DNA of 28,753 bases from an uncultured Lachnospiraceae bacterium. GTDB lineage: Bacteria; Bacillota; Clostridia; Lachnospirales; Lachnospiraceae. The notes under the pieces are model-generated. The model had not been told where the DNA came from, made no database searches, and saw only the letters and a program-made list of their open reading frames with translations. Positions 11,718-20,700 of the stretch are shown in pieces; within the stretch, counting starts at the first letter, position 1, and every line of letters begins with the position of its first letter. Both the position numbers and the translations under genes were made by a program. The stretch spans positions 1 through 28,753 of the forward strand of contig CAJUQY010000039.1 of NCBI GenBank assembly GCA_910588815.1. Direction: 5' to 3'.

Positions 11718-13826
11718 ATGTATAAGAGTTTTTCAATGGAATTGGCCGGAAGAACCTTGACCGTCGATGTGGGACGTGTCGCGGCCCAGGCAAATGGAGC
11801 AGCGTTTATGCACTATGGCGATACGGTGGTGCTTTCCACAGCGACATCGTCAGATAAGCCCAGGGAGGGAATTGACTTCTTTCCCTTAAGCGTAGAATTT
11901 GAGGAGAAGCTCTATGCGGTGGGGAAGATTCCCGGCGGATTTAACCGGAGAGAGGGAAAGGCGTCGGAGAATGCCACATTGACGGCCCGTGTGATCGACC
12001 GCCCCATGCGCCCCCTGTTCCCCAAGGATTACAGAAATGACGTGACATTAAATAACCTGGTGATGTCCGTAGATCCGCAGTGCAGTCCGGAGCTGACGGC
12101 TATGCTGGGTTCTGCCATTGCAGTTTCCATTTCGGATATTCCCTTTGACGGTCCCACGGCGGCGACTCAGGTAGGGCTAATTGACGGAGAACTGATTTTT
12201 AATCCCACGGCTGACCAGAAGCAGGCTTCTGACCTGGCTTTGACGGTCGCCTCTACGAGAGACAAGGTGATTATGATTGAGGCGGGTGCCAATGAGGTGC
12301 CGGAGGATAAGATGATCGAGGCCATTTTTGCGGCCCACAGCCTGAATCAGGAGATTATTAAATTTATCGATACGATCGTGGCAGAATGCGGAAAGCCGAA
12401 GCATACGTATGAAAGCTGTGAGATTCCTTCGGAGCTCTGGGAGGATATGACGGCGGCCATTACCGGCGAAGCGATGGAAGAGGCCGTGTTTACGGATGTG
12501 AAGCAGGTGCGTGAGGAGAATATCAAGAAGCTGACAGAGAAGCTTGAGGAGCGGTATGCGGAGGAGCATCCGGATTGGGTGCCCATGATTGGCGAGGCTC
12601 TTTATAAATACCAGAAAAAGACCGTACGCAAGATGATTTTGAAGGATCATAAGCGCCCCGATGGCCGGGCGATTACCCAGATCCGTCCGTTGGCGGCAGA
12701 GATCGACCTGCTTCCCAGAGTGCACGGTTCCGGGATGTTTACCCGCGGGCAGACCCAGATTTTGAATGCATGTACGCTGGCGCCCCTTTCCGAGAGGCAG
12801 AAGCTGGACGGCCTGGATGAGAATGAAACCTCCAAGAGATACATGCACCACTATAATTTCCCCTCCTATTCAGTGGGGGAGACGAAGCCCAGCAGAGGGC
12901 CGGGACGCCGTGAGATCGGCCATGGGGCATTGGCGGAACGGGCATTGCTTCCGGTGCTTCCCAGCGAGGAGGAGTTTCCTTATGCGATCCGCACCGTGTC
13001 GGAGACCTTTGAGTCCAACGGTTCTACTTCCCAGGCCAGTGTGTGCGCTTCATCCCTGTCTCTGATGGCGGCAGGCGTGCCGATTAAGAGTGCGGTGGCG
13101 GGCATTTCCTGTGGCTTGGTGACAGGGGATTCTGACGACGATTATCTTGTGCTGACCGATATCCAGGGCCTGGAGGATTTCTTCGGAGACATGGACTTCA
13201 AGGTGGCCGGAACTCATAAGGGGATCACTGCCATCCAGATGGATATCAAGATCCACGGACTGACAAGGCCCATTATTGAGGAGGCCATTGCCAGGACGAG
13301 AGAGGCCAGGCTTTATATTCTGGATGAGGTTATGAAGCCGGTGATTGCCGAGCCCCGACCCGAGGTTGGCAAGTATGCGCCGAAGATCACTCAGATCCAG
13401 ATTGATCCCACAAAGATCGGTGATGTGGTCGGCAAGCAGGGGAAGGTCATCAACCGGATTATTGAGGAGACCGGTGTGAAGATCGATATTGAGGACGACG
13501 GTTCCGTATCTGTATGCGGTACCGACAGAGAGATGATTAACCGGGCAATTACTATAATCAACCGGATTGTCAACGATGTAGAACCGGGAGAGATCATTAC
13601 CGGAAAGGTAGTCCGGATCATGAATTTCGGTGCTTTTGTGGAGCTGGCTCCGAATAAGGATGGCTTGGTTCATATTTCCAAGCTGTCTCAGAAGCGGGTT
13701 GGAAAAGTGGAGGATGTGGTAAATATCGGTGATGAAGTGACGGTTAAGGTCTTGGAGATTGACCGCATGGGCAGGATCAATTTGTCCATGAAGGATGTGC
13801 CCAAGGAAGAGAAGCAGGAAAATTAA
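11718..13826 (+). CDS. pnp: Polyribonucleotide nucleotidyltransferase (PNPase)
   Basis: PNPase is the phosphorolytic 3'-5' exoribonuclease of the RNA degradosome. The 702-residue protein has the two RNase PH-like core domains (first from YKSFSMELAGRTL with RREGKASENATLTARVIDRPMRPLF, second with RPDGRAITQIRPL, and the PSEEEFPYAIRTVSE and ESNGSTSQASVC motifs), then a KH domain (IDPTKIGDVVGKQGKVINRI) and an S1 domain (GEIITGKVVRIMNFGAFVEL). I start at ATG 11718, with AAGGAG six bases upstream; an in-frame ATG at 11685 lies inside the leader hairpin and would add eleven residues with no family match. It follows rpsO and is closed by a terminator. Confidence 0.97.
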   Translation: MYKSFSMELAGRTLTVDVGRVAAQANGAAFMHYGDTVVLSTATSSDKPREGIDFFPLSVEFEEKLYAVGKIPGGFNRREGKASENATLTARVIDRPMRPLFPKDYRNDVTLNNLVMSVDPQCSPELTAMLGSAIAVSISDIPFDGPTAATQVGLIDGELIFNPTADQKQASDLALTVASTRDKVIMIEAGANEVPEDKMIEAIFAAHSLNQEIIKFIDTIVAECGKPKHTYESCEIPSELWEDMTAAITGEAMEEAVFTDVKQVREENIKKLTEKLEERYAEEHPDWVPMIGEALYKYQKKTVRKMILKDHKRPDGRAITQIRPLAAEIDLLPRVHGSGMFTRGQTQILNACTLAPLSERQKLDGLDENETSKRYMHHYNFPSYSVGETKPSRGPGRREIGHGALAERALLPVLPSEEEFPYAIRTVSETFESNGSTSQASVCASSLSLMAAGVPIKSAVAGISCGLVTGDSDDDYLVLTDIQGLEDFFGDMDFKVAGTHKGITAIQMDIKIHGLTRPIIEEAIARTREARLYILDEVMKPVIAEPRPEVGKYAPKITQIQIDPTKIGDVVGKQGKVINRIIEETGVKIDIEDDGSVSVCGTDREMINRAITIINRIVNDVEPGEIITGKVVRIMNFGAFVELAPNKDGLVHISKLSQKRVGKVEDVVNIGDEVTVKVLEIDRMGRINLSMKDVPKEEKQEN

Positions 13827-13841
13827 TATAAGAGAGAAGAT

Positions 13842-13882
13842 ATTGCCTGGCAGAAACATGTGATCCGTCAGGCAATGTTTTT
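13842..13882 (+). terminator. Rho-independent terminator after pnp
   Basis: ATTGCCTG (13842-13849) pairs with CAGGCAAT (13869-13876), followed by GTTTTT. It starts 16 bases after the pnp stop codon and ends the translation/RNA gene block. Confidence 0.8.
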
Positions 13883-13947
13883 CGCCGCATCGGATTGTTT
13901 TCCGGGTGTTTCAAGCAGAAGCCTTTCGGGGAATGCGGTTGTCCCGA

Positions 13948-14844
13948 CTAATTTCCGGCAGCCAGGGCGATTCCCAATTGCCGATCCTTTGCCCGGTAAA
14001 GATAGACCTGGTTGGAGAGTATGTCCTCGGGGGCGACTTCCTGTTCATTGACCTCCCGGACCATCTCCAGAAGAGAGTTTGGAGACGGGCTGCGTTTTAC
14101 AGGAAGAAGCAGCACTTCGTGGATGGAACTGGGCAGGACATAAAAATCGTCCTGCAGCATGCCGGCAAAGGAAGCTAAAATGTCATCATAGAGCAGACAG
14201 GCGGCGCCGAAGACGCGGGTTCGGTTGCTCAAGACAAAAATTTCCGAAGCGCTGGAGGGGGGAAGCGTCTCCTTTTTCGCATCCGGGAAAAGTAGGCGTT
14301 CCATGGGAATGATCTCATAACCGGTTAGAAAGCGTGAGTTTGTTTGGGCCAGCCGAAACAGTTCTTTCGCTGTTATTTCCCAAAGGTTTAGATGGCTGTT
14401 GTGGATCAGAACTGTGGAGTTTCCGATGATTTCGTCTTCCAGGGTAAAGAAAAAGACAATGGCCAGATCAAGAAAAGGAAGATAGGGAATGTCTGCAAGA
14501 AGCTCCGGGTTGGAGGCACGGTTGATCAGGCGAAAGGAAATGCGGTTTCGGATGCGTTCAAAATCTCGCAGAAGAGAGAGGTCAAAGAGCGAGGGAAACC
14601 GATGTTTTTCGTAAAGAGAAGCGATTTCTTCAAAAAGTCTGTCTAGCGAGGTTCCTTTTCGATACCTGGTATAGTAGGAATTGAGATAAATCGTGGGCGC
14701 AATATTTTCTCCGGGCTGTAAAATCAGCAGACCATCCAGGCGTTTGTTATTGTTTTTTAAGACAGGGTGAATGGAGACAGAAGCGTCCATATAGCGGTTT
14801 TTCATGTGGCTGCAGATTGCGGATAAAAATTCAGAATAGTTCAT
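13948..14844 (-). CDS. Hypothetical protein, DUF5688-like
   Basis: A 298-residue soluble protein with no signal peptide or membrane segment. It resembles the DUF5688 proteins found mainly in Lachnospiraceae: an N-terminal helical region, a SVSIHPVLKNNNKRLDGLLI segment, a NISPTIYLNSYY-like motif (here NIAPTIYLNSYYTRYRKG), and a LTxGYEIIPMERLLFP-like middle portion. No catalytic motif is evident and the function is unknown. The start is taken at 14844, where GGAGG (complement of 14852-14856) lies seven bases upstream; an upstream in-frame ATG at 14880 has no such site. The gene is alone between the pnp terminator and tRNA-Arg, both convergent or co-oriented without clear coupling. Confidence 0.75.
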   Translation of the reverse strand: MNYSEFLSAICSHMKNRYMDASVSIHPVLKNNNKRLDGLLILQPGENIAPTIYLNSYYTRYRKGTSLDRLFEEIASLYEKHRFPSLFDLSLLRDFERIRNRISFRLINRASNPELLADIPYLPFLDLAIVFFFTLEDEIIGNSTVLIHNSHLNLWEITAKELFRLAQTNSRFLTGYEIIPMERLLFPDAKKETLPPSSASEIFVLSNRTRVFGAACLLYDDILASFAGMLQDDFYVLPSSIHEVLLLPVKRSPSPNSLLEMVREVNEQEVAPEDILSNQVYLYRAKDRQLGIALAAGN

Positions 14845-14980
14845 AGATATACCTCCAGATTTGATAAAAGTAAGAAACACCAGGAATTAAAAATGATAGA
14901 ATCAGAACACGATAAAAAAACTGATATACCGTCAATGGGAAAATTGCCGAACGGCACGAACGAAAATGAAAAAGAAGGAC

Positions 14981-15052
14981 TGCACCTGAGTGGAATCGAA
15001 CCACCGCACGTGGCTCCGGAGGCCACTGCTCTATCCACTGAGCTACAGGTGC
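14981..15052 (-). tRNA. tRNA-Arg (anticodon CCG)
   Basis: The minus strand folds as a full cloverleaf: acceptor GCACCTG/CAGGTGC with discriminator A, D-arm GCTC/GAGC, anticodon stem GTGGC/GCCAC with loop CTCCGGA (anticodon CCG, reading CGG codons), short variable loop, and T-arm with TTCGATT loop (closing pair G-U). The length is 72 bases and CCA is not encoded. A weak hairpin, TGCC-GTTC-GGCA followed by ATTTTC on the minus strand near 14941-14956, may terminate the transcript. Confidence 0.96.
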
Positions 15053-15073
15053 ATGTCTAGTCCAACGACATCT

Positions 15074-15102
15074 ATTGTAACTCATTTGTGAAAGAAGAGC
15101 AA
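15074..15102 (-). promoter_or_regulatory. Promoter of tRNA-Arg
   Basis: On the minus strand: -35 TTGCTC (15097-15102), 17-base spacer, -10 TACAAT (15074-15079). The predicted start lies roughly 15 bases before the mature tRNA 5' end at 15052. Confidence 0.6.
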
Positions 15103-15150
15103 GAGAAAAATGAAAAAAACTTAAAAAATTATGAGGGTGTTTCTTTTTTG

Positions 15151-15179
15151 TTGATTTTTTTTTTCGTTTTTGTTATCAT
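15151..15179 (+). promoter_or_regulatory. Promoter of the SH3-domain protein gene
   Basis: -35 TTGATT (15151-15156), 17-base spacer, -10 TATCAT (15174-15179), in a T-rich region that may bend or act as an UP-like element. A small hairpin, AAGCGG/CCGCTT (15193-15198 and 15206-15211), lies in the leader just before the AAAGGAGG ribosome binding site. Confidence 0.55.
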
Positions 15180-15233
15180 GTACTTGTGTTTAAAGCGGTG
15201 CTGTGCCGCTTCTTAAAAAAAGGAGGTTTTTGA

Positions 15234-16556
15234 ATGGACGAATTGAAATCCAGACAGGAGAAACTGGATGACGATAAGAAGAAAGAGGAGGAGGGAACCC
15301 GCAAGAGAAAGAAAGCGGATCAATCCTTTTCGGAATTTATTCGGATGTACGGAAAGTATATTGTCATGGCAGTGGCTGCTATCGTTGTAGTCGTCATCGT
15401 GATTGTTGTAGTGGGAAGGCCGAAGAAAGAGGAGGAAGTACCGGAGACTACGGTACCAGTGGTTTCGGAGAGCGCGGAGACGCCGGCGCCGGCGCCGGAG
15501 CTTCCGGGCGGAACCTTGGAGAAGGATACCAATCAGGCGGTAGTCACTTTGGTGAATGCTTATTTTACCGCTGTTCAGAATTGTGATGTGGAGGCGCTTT
15601 CAGCAGTTGTGGATTCTACGGACTCTATTTCTGTGGAGCAGCTCCAGGCGGAGAGGGAATATGTAGAAGGGTACCAGAATATTTCTTGTTACACGTTGAA
15701 TGGCCTGACTGACGGTACCTATGTTGTCTATGTGTCCTATGATATGAAGTTCCTCAATGTGGAGACGCCGGCTCCTTGTTTGATTCGTTTATATGTCTGC
15801 ACAAATGCAGAGGGCGGCCTGTACATCTTTAACCAGGAGAATGGTATGGACAGCGCGGTTGTGTCCTATATGGAGGAAGTCAATTCCAGAGAGGATGTCA
15901 AGGCTTTGATGAGTGATGTGGATGTCAGATTGACGGAGGCCATGGCGGCGGATGAGGCGCTGAATGCTCTGGTGAGTAAGCTGCATGGCAATAGCACTCC
16001 GGCTGAGGGTGAGACATCGCCCGAGGGAGAGGAAACATCTGCGGAGACAGAGGCGCCGACAGAGACACCCACAGAGACACCCACAGACACACCTACAGAG
16101 ACACCTGCCGCCGACAGTGGTTCCTTTACGGATGTGGACGAGACCGTCTATGCCAAGGAAGGCGTGAATATCCGGAAGGCTCCTCAGGCAGATGCGGAGG
16201 TGGCCGGAACCATCCAGGCCGGTGAGTCCATTCACCGGACAGGGTATAATGACAATTGGAGCCGTGTGGAGTATGGCGGAGAGACCTGCTACATAGCGGC
16301 AGGATTCCTGACAATGACGGCTCCTGACGAGGGAGACGGTTTCACGGAAGTGGATGAGCGGGTTTATGCAAAGGAAAGTGTGCGGATCCGCAAGTCTCCG
16401 GAGGAAGGGGCAGAGGTGATCGGGACGCTCTTAGAGGGTGAGTCCTTAAAGCGGACAGGCTATAACGACCAGTGGAGCCGTGTGATCTACGAGGGAGAGA
16501 CCTGTTACATCGGCGCAGGCTTCTTGACGACAGCGGATCCCTCTGAGGACGAATAA
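15234..16556 (+). CDS. Membrane-anchored protein with two bacterial SH3 domains
   Basis: A 440-residue single-pass membrane protein. Residues 1-40 are highly charged and cytoplasmic; residues 42-60 are a Val/Ile-rich transmembrane helix with no signal-peptidase site. The outer part has a Pro/Glu linker, a compact domain (about 98-205) that looks NTF2-like by its opening helix TLVNAYFTAVQNCDVEAL, a Thr/Pro/Glu linker of ETPT repeats (about 255-296), and two SH3b domains (about 298-360 and 370-432). The SH3b pair is a tandem duplication: both have VYAKE, IRK.P, G.I..GES or G.L.EGES, RTGYND.WSRV and ETCYI.AGFLT. SH3b domains commonly bind cell-wall peptides, so an envelope-sensing or scaffold role is plausible. 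No enzyme domain is present. AAAGGAGG precedes the start; a terminator follows. Confidence 0.85.
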   Translation: MDELKSRQEKLDDDKKKEEEGTRKRKKADQSFSEFIRMYGKYIVMAVAAIVVVVIVIVVVGRPKKEEEVPETTVPVVSESAETPAPAPELPGGTLEKDTNQAVVTLVNAYFTAVQNCDVEALSAVVDSTDSISVEQLQAEREYVEGYQNISCYTLNGLTDGTYVVYVSYDMKFLNVETPAPCLIRLYVCTNAEGGLYIFNQENGMDSAVVSYMEEVNSREDVKALMSDVDVRLTEAMAADEALNALVSKLHGNSTPAEGETSPEGEETSAETEAPTETPTETPTDTPTETPAADSGSFTDVDETVYAKEGVNIRKAPQADAEVAGTIQAGESIHRTGYNDNWSRVEYGGETCYIAAGFLTMTAPDEGDGFTEVDERVYAKESVRIRKSPEEGAEVIGTLLEGESLKRTGYNDQWSRVIYEGETCYIGAGFLTTADPSEDE

Positions 16557-16604
16557 TCCGGAGAATGGCTCTTTTCAGGAAGAGAAAATTTATAAGGGAA
16601 CAGG

Positions 16605-16632
16605 AAAGGGGCGTGGATCACGTCCCTTTTTC
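16605..16632 (+). terminator. Rho-independent terminator after the SH3-domain gene
   Basis: An 11-bp stem, 16605-16615 with 16619-16629 (AAAGGGGCGTG against CACGTCCCTTT, one G-U), with a tight GAT loop and a run of T at the end. It lies 50 bases after the SH3 gene stop and before queA, which supports starting queA downstream of it. Confidence 0.75.
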
Positions 16633-16690
16633 TACACGGACTCAGAGGGAAATTGCCAGTAAAGACAGAATATATGCATGGGAGAATGGG

Positions 16691-17716
16691 ATGGACGTAA
16701 AGGATTTTAATTATGAACTGCCGGAAGAGCTGATCGCTCAGGAGCCTCTGGAGGACCGAAGCGCATCGAGACTTCTGATAATGGACAAAAAGACAGGGGA
16801 GATCCGCCACAGCGTATTCCGGGAGGTTGTGGGGGAACTTAAGCCGGGAGATTGCCTGGTGCTCAACAATACGAGAGTGATTCCTGCAAGGATCTTCGGC
16901 GTGAAGGAGGAAACCGGAGCCGCGATTCAGGTGCTTCTTCTCAAACGGCGGGAGAAGGATGTCTGGGAGACTTTGGTAAAGCCGGGGAAGAAGGCAAGAC
17001 CGGGAGCGGTCCTTTCTTTTGGAGAGGGACTTTTAAAGGGAACGGTTGTGGGCATGGCGGAGGAAGGGAACCGGCTGATCCGTTTTTCCTACGAAGGGAT
17101 TTTTGAGGAGATTTTGGATCGCCTGGGACAGATGCCGTTACCACCTTATATTACCCATCCCCTGCAGGATAAGAATCGTTACCAGACCGTATATGCAGAG
17201 CATGACGGTTCGGCGGCCGCCCCCACGGCCGGCCTTCATTTTACGGAAGAGCTTTTGAAGGAAATTAAAGCAAAAGGGGTGGAGATCGTGAATGTGACCC
17301 TCCATGTGGGGCTTGGCACTTTCCGGCCGGTGAAGGAGGATGTGGTGGAAAATCACCATATGCACTCGGAGTTTTTCTGTATTGAGGAGGATGCGGCAAA
17401 GGCCGTCAATCGCGCAAAGAAGGAGGGACGGCGGGTGATCTGTGTGGGGACCACCAGCTGCCGTACTTTGGAGTCCGCTGCCGACGGGCGGGGATTTGTG
17501 AGGGCCATGAGCGGCTGGACGGAAATCTTTATATATCCCGGCTACCGCTTTAAATGTATGGATGGGCTGATTACCAACTTCCACTTACCCCAGTCCACCC
17601 TTCTCATGCTGGTGTCGGCCCTCGCCGGTAAAGAGCATGTGCTGGCGGCCTATGAGGAAGCTGTGGGGGAGCGGTACCGTTTCTTTAGCTTTGGGGATGC
17701 AATGCTTGTGGTGTGA
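16691..17716 (+). CDS. queA: S-adenosylmethionine:tRNA ribosyltransferase-isomerase QueA
   Basis: QueA transfers and isomerises the ribose of SAM onto preQ1 in tRNA, making epoxyqueuosine at the wobble position. The 341-residue protein matches family length and shows MDVKDFNYELPEELIAQEPL at the N-terminus, LVLNNTRVIPARIFG, HDGSAAAPTAGLHFTEELL, HVGLGTFRPV, VGTTSCRTLESAA and TNFHLPQSTLLMLVSALAG. I start at ATG 16691, with GGGAG six bases before it; an in-frame ATG at 16565 would begin before the terminator hairpin and add 42 unrelated residues. It is 18 bases upstream of the EndoQ-helicase gene, so the two are probably co-transcribed. Confidence 0.96.
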   Translation: MDVKDFNYELPEELIAQEPLEDRSASRLLIMDKKTGEIRHSVFREVVGELKPGDCLVLNNTRVIPARIFGVKEETGAAIQVLLLKRREKDVWETLVKPGKKARPGAVLSFGEGLLKGTVVGMAEEGNRLIRFSYEGIFEEILDRLGQMPLPPYITHPLQDKNRYQTVYAEHDGSAAAPTAGLHFTEELLKEIKAKGVEIVNVTLHVGLGTFRPVKEDVVENHHMHSEFFCIEEDAAKAVNRAKKEGRRVICVGTTSCRTLESAADGRGFVRAMSGWTEIFIYPGYRFKCMDGLITNFHLPQSTLLMLVSALAGKEHVLAAYEEAVGERYRFFSFGDAMLVV

Positions 17717-17734
17717 GTAAAAAAGAGGATATTT

Positions 17735-20700
17735 ATGTATATTGCGGATTTACACATCCATTCCCACTATTCCAGGGCAACCAGCAGGGATTGTACGCCG
17801 GAATATCTGGAACTGTGGGCGCGGCGAAAGGGGATTGATATTGTCGGGAGCGGGGATTTTACGCACCCGGCATGGCGGCGGGAGCTGGAGGAGAAGCTGG
17901 AACCGGCCGGGAACGGATTTTATGTATTGAAAAGAGAATATCGCACCGGGGACGATGCGGCGGCAGACCACATGCAGCCTCATTTTGTCATCACCGGGGA
18001 GATCAGTTCCATTTATAAAAAATACGGCCGGGTCCGAAAGGTACACAGCCTGATTTTGCTGCCGGGACTTGAGGAGGCAAAGCTGGTTTCCGACAGGCTG
18101 GAGGCCATAGGAAATATCCATTCTGACGGGAGACCCATACTGGGCCTGGATTGCCATGACCTGCTGGAACTTCTGCTGGAGCTGTGCCCGGAGGCGGTCT
18201 ATGTGCCGGCTCATATCTGGACGCCTCATTTTTCTCTTTTCGGAGCATTTTCCGGCTTTGATTCTGTGGAGGAGTGCTTTGGCGACCTGTCAGGTTATAT
18301 TCATGCCATGGAAACGGGACTCTCCTCCGACCCTCCCATGAACTGGAGAGTCTCTGCCCTGGACCGTTACCAATTGATTTCCAACTCGGATGCCCATTCC
18401 CCGGCCAAGCTGGGCAGGGAGGCGACCCTTTTTGACATGGATTTATCCTATGAGGCATTGAGAGAGGCCATCCAGACGGGAAAAGGGCTGGCCGGAACCA
18501 TTGAGTTTTTCCCGGAAGAAGGGAAATATCACTACGATGGGCATCGAAAGTGCAGTCTCTGTCTGGCACCATCCGAGACAGCAAAATACGGGGGGATCTG
18601 TCCGGTTTGCGGAAAGAAGCTGACTATCGGGGTGTCGCATCGCATTGAGCAGCTCTCCGACCGCCCGGAGGGGTATCAAAAGACACAGGCACCGGTATTT
18701 GAAAGCCTTGTCCCGCTGCCGGAGCTGATCGGCGCTTCCCTGGGCTGTTCGACGGCCAGCGTGAAGGCCGGAAACATATACCAGGCCATGATCCGAAACT
18801 TAGGGCCGGAATTTTCCATTCTGCGGGAGCTTCCTCTGGAAGAAATTGGGAGCGTATCGGGAAAGCGCATCGCAGACGGAATCGGGAGGCTGAGAAGAGG
18901 AGAGGTGATATGGCAGCCGGGCTTTGACGGAGAATACGGGAGATTCCGGCTGTTTACGCCAAGTGAAATCGAGCAGACGGACGGACAGCTGAGTCTGTTT
19001 GAATCACAGGAGGAGAAGCCGGCCGGAGGAAAGGAGCAGAAGAGACACCGGAGCCTGAAGAAGGCGGACAGACTTCGGACAGAGACGGCCCCCGTGCTGC
19101 AGACGGAGAATGCAGAGAAGGACAAGATCTCTGAAGGCGGGAGACGGGAGCATGTCTGGAACGAGAAGCAGCGGCAGGCGATCGAGTCCGCGGAGCGTGT
19201 CACTGTGGTGAACGCGGGACCCGGCACAGGAAAGACGGGAACGTTGGCTGCCCATATTCTCTACCTGCTGGAGACAAGGCGGGTGAAGCCGTCCTGCATC
19301 ACGGCGGTGACCTTTACCAATCAGGCGGCCCAAGAACTGCGGAACCGGATTGGGAGGCAGCTTGGAAAGGGGCCGGCAGGGAAGCTGCAGATCGGAAGCT
19401 TTCACTCGATTGCGTGGAGGCATTTGAAGGGCAGAGGAATGGAATTTTCCTTGGCGGGAGAGTCGGAGACCAGGGAGCTTGTGGGAAAAATTCGCGTGGA
19501 ATTCGGTCTGAAGCAGTCTGTATCCCGGATTCTCACGGAGATCTCCAATTACAAAACGGGGATGTGTGAGCCATCTTCCTCTTTGGAGAAGGAGGTGCTG
19601 GAAGCATATCAAAACAGCCTGGAAGAGTGGGGAGCCCTGGATTTTGACGATATCCTGCTGGAGGCTCTGCGGATTGCCGGGGAGGAGGAAGACGAAAAGA
19701 GGAAGCCTGCCGGGGCCGGGCCGTTTTCTTATCTTCTGGTGGATGAATTTCAGGATATCAATCCCCTGCAATATCAACTGATGAAGGCCTGGAACGAGAG
19801 GGGCAGGGAATTGTTTGTTATCGGGGATAAGGATCAGGCCATTTATGGATTCCGCGGGGCGGATGCAGGGGGCTTCCAGAAGCTTGCGGAGGATTTTCCA
19901 CAGGTGCGCCGGATTACCTTGGGGGAAAATTATCGCTCTACGCCGCAGATTCTGGCGGCTGCCTCCGACGCGATATCCAAAAATCCGGGCGGGAGGAGAA
20001 GCCTGAATCCCAACAGGCCGGGAGGAGCTTTGGTCCAGGTGGTGGAGACGGGCAGTGAAAGGGCGGAAGCCATTTTTGTGGTAAAGGAGATTAACCGCCT
20101 TGCCGGAGGAATTGGGATGCTGGAGGCCCAGGAATTATTTCCGGAGGGGGAGGGAAATGCCTGGAGCTTTGAGGATATTGCCGTATTGTATCGGACCCAC
20201 CGCCAGGCGGCGCAGTTGGAGGAATGCCTCAAAAAAGAGGGGATTCCCTTTGTGGTGGTTGGAAAAGAGACTTTTCTGCAGGAGGAGACTGTGCGGGGAA
20301 CCATTTGCTTTTTCAAAGCCCTGCTGCGGCCGGATGACCGGCTGACAGCCCGGACAGCGTTTATGCTGTTGCAGAATCAGACGGCAGCTGCTTATGAAGA
20401 TCTGAGGGATAAGTACATGCCCAGGATCAGGAGGCAGACTCCGAGGAAGCTCCTGGAGGAATGGATCAAGGATCTTGGGCTGGAGCAGAAGGAGGAGATG
20501 CAGAAGCTGTATCGGACATCCGTATATTATCAGAAGCTGCCGGAATTTTTAGAATCTCTGGAGATGGGCACAGAGGGTGATGTAAAGCGCTGCGGGGGAA
20601 AACAATATCGGGCAGGTGCGGTTACCCTGATGACGCTTCACGGTGCAAAGGGGCTGGAATTTCCGGTGGTAATGCTCTATGGGGTGGGAAAAGGATTGCT

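Noticed and set aside
16040..16110. Repeat block of ACAGAGACACC units considered as a CRISPR-like or tandem-repeat locus
   Set aside because: It encodes the Thr/Pro/Glu stalk of the SH3-domain protein in frame; there are no spacers.
16565..16690. 42-codon N-terminal extension of QueA
   Set aside because: It spans the rho-independent terminator of the preceding gene and has no family similarity; the ATG at 16691 gives normal QueA length.
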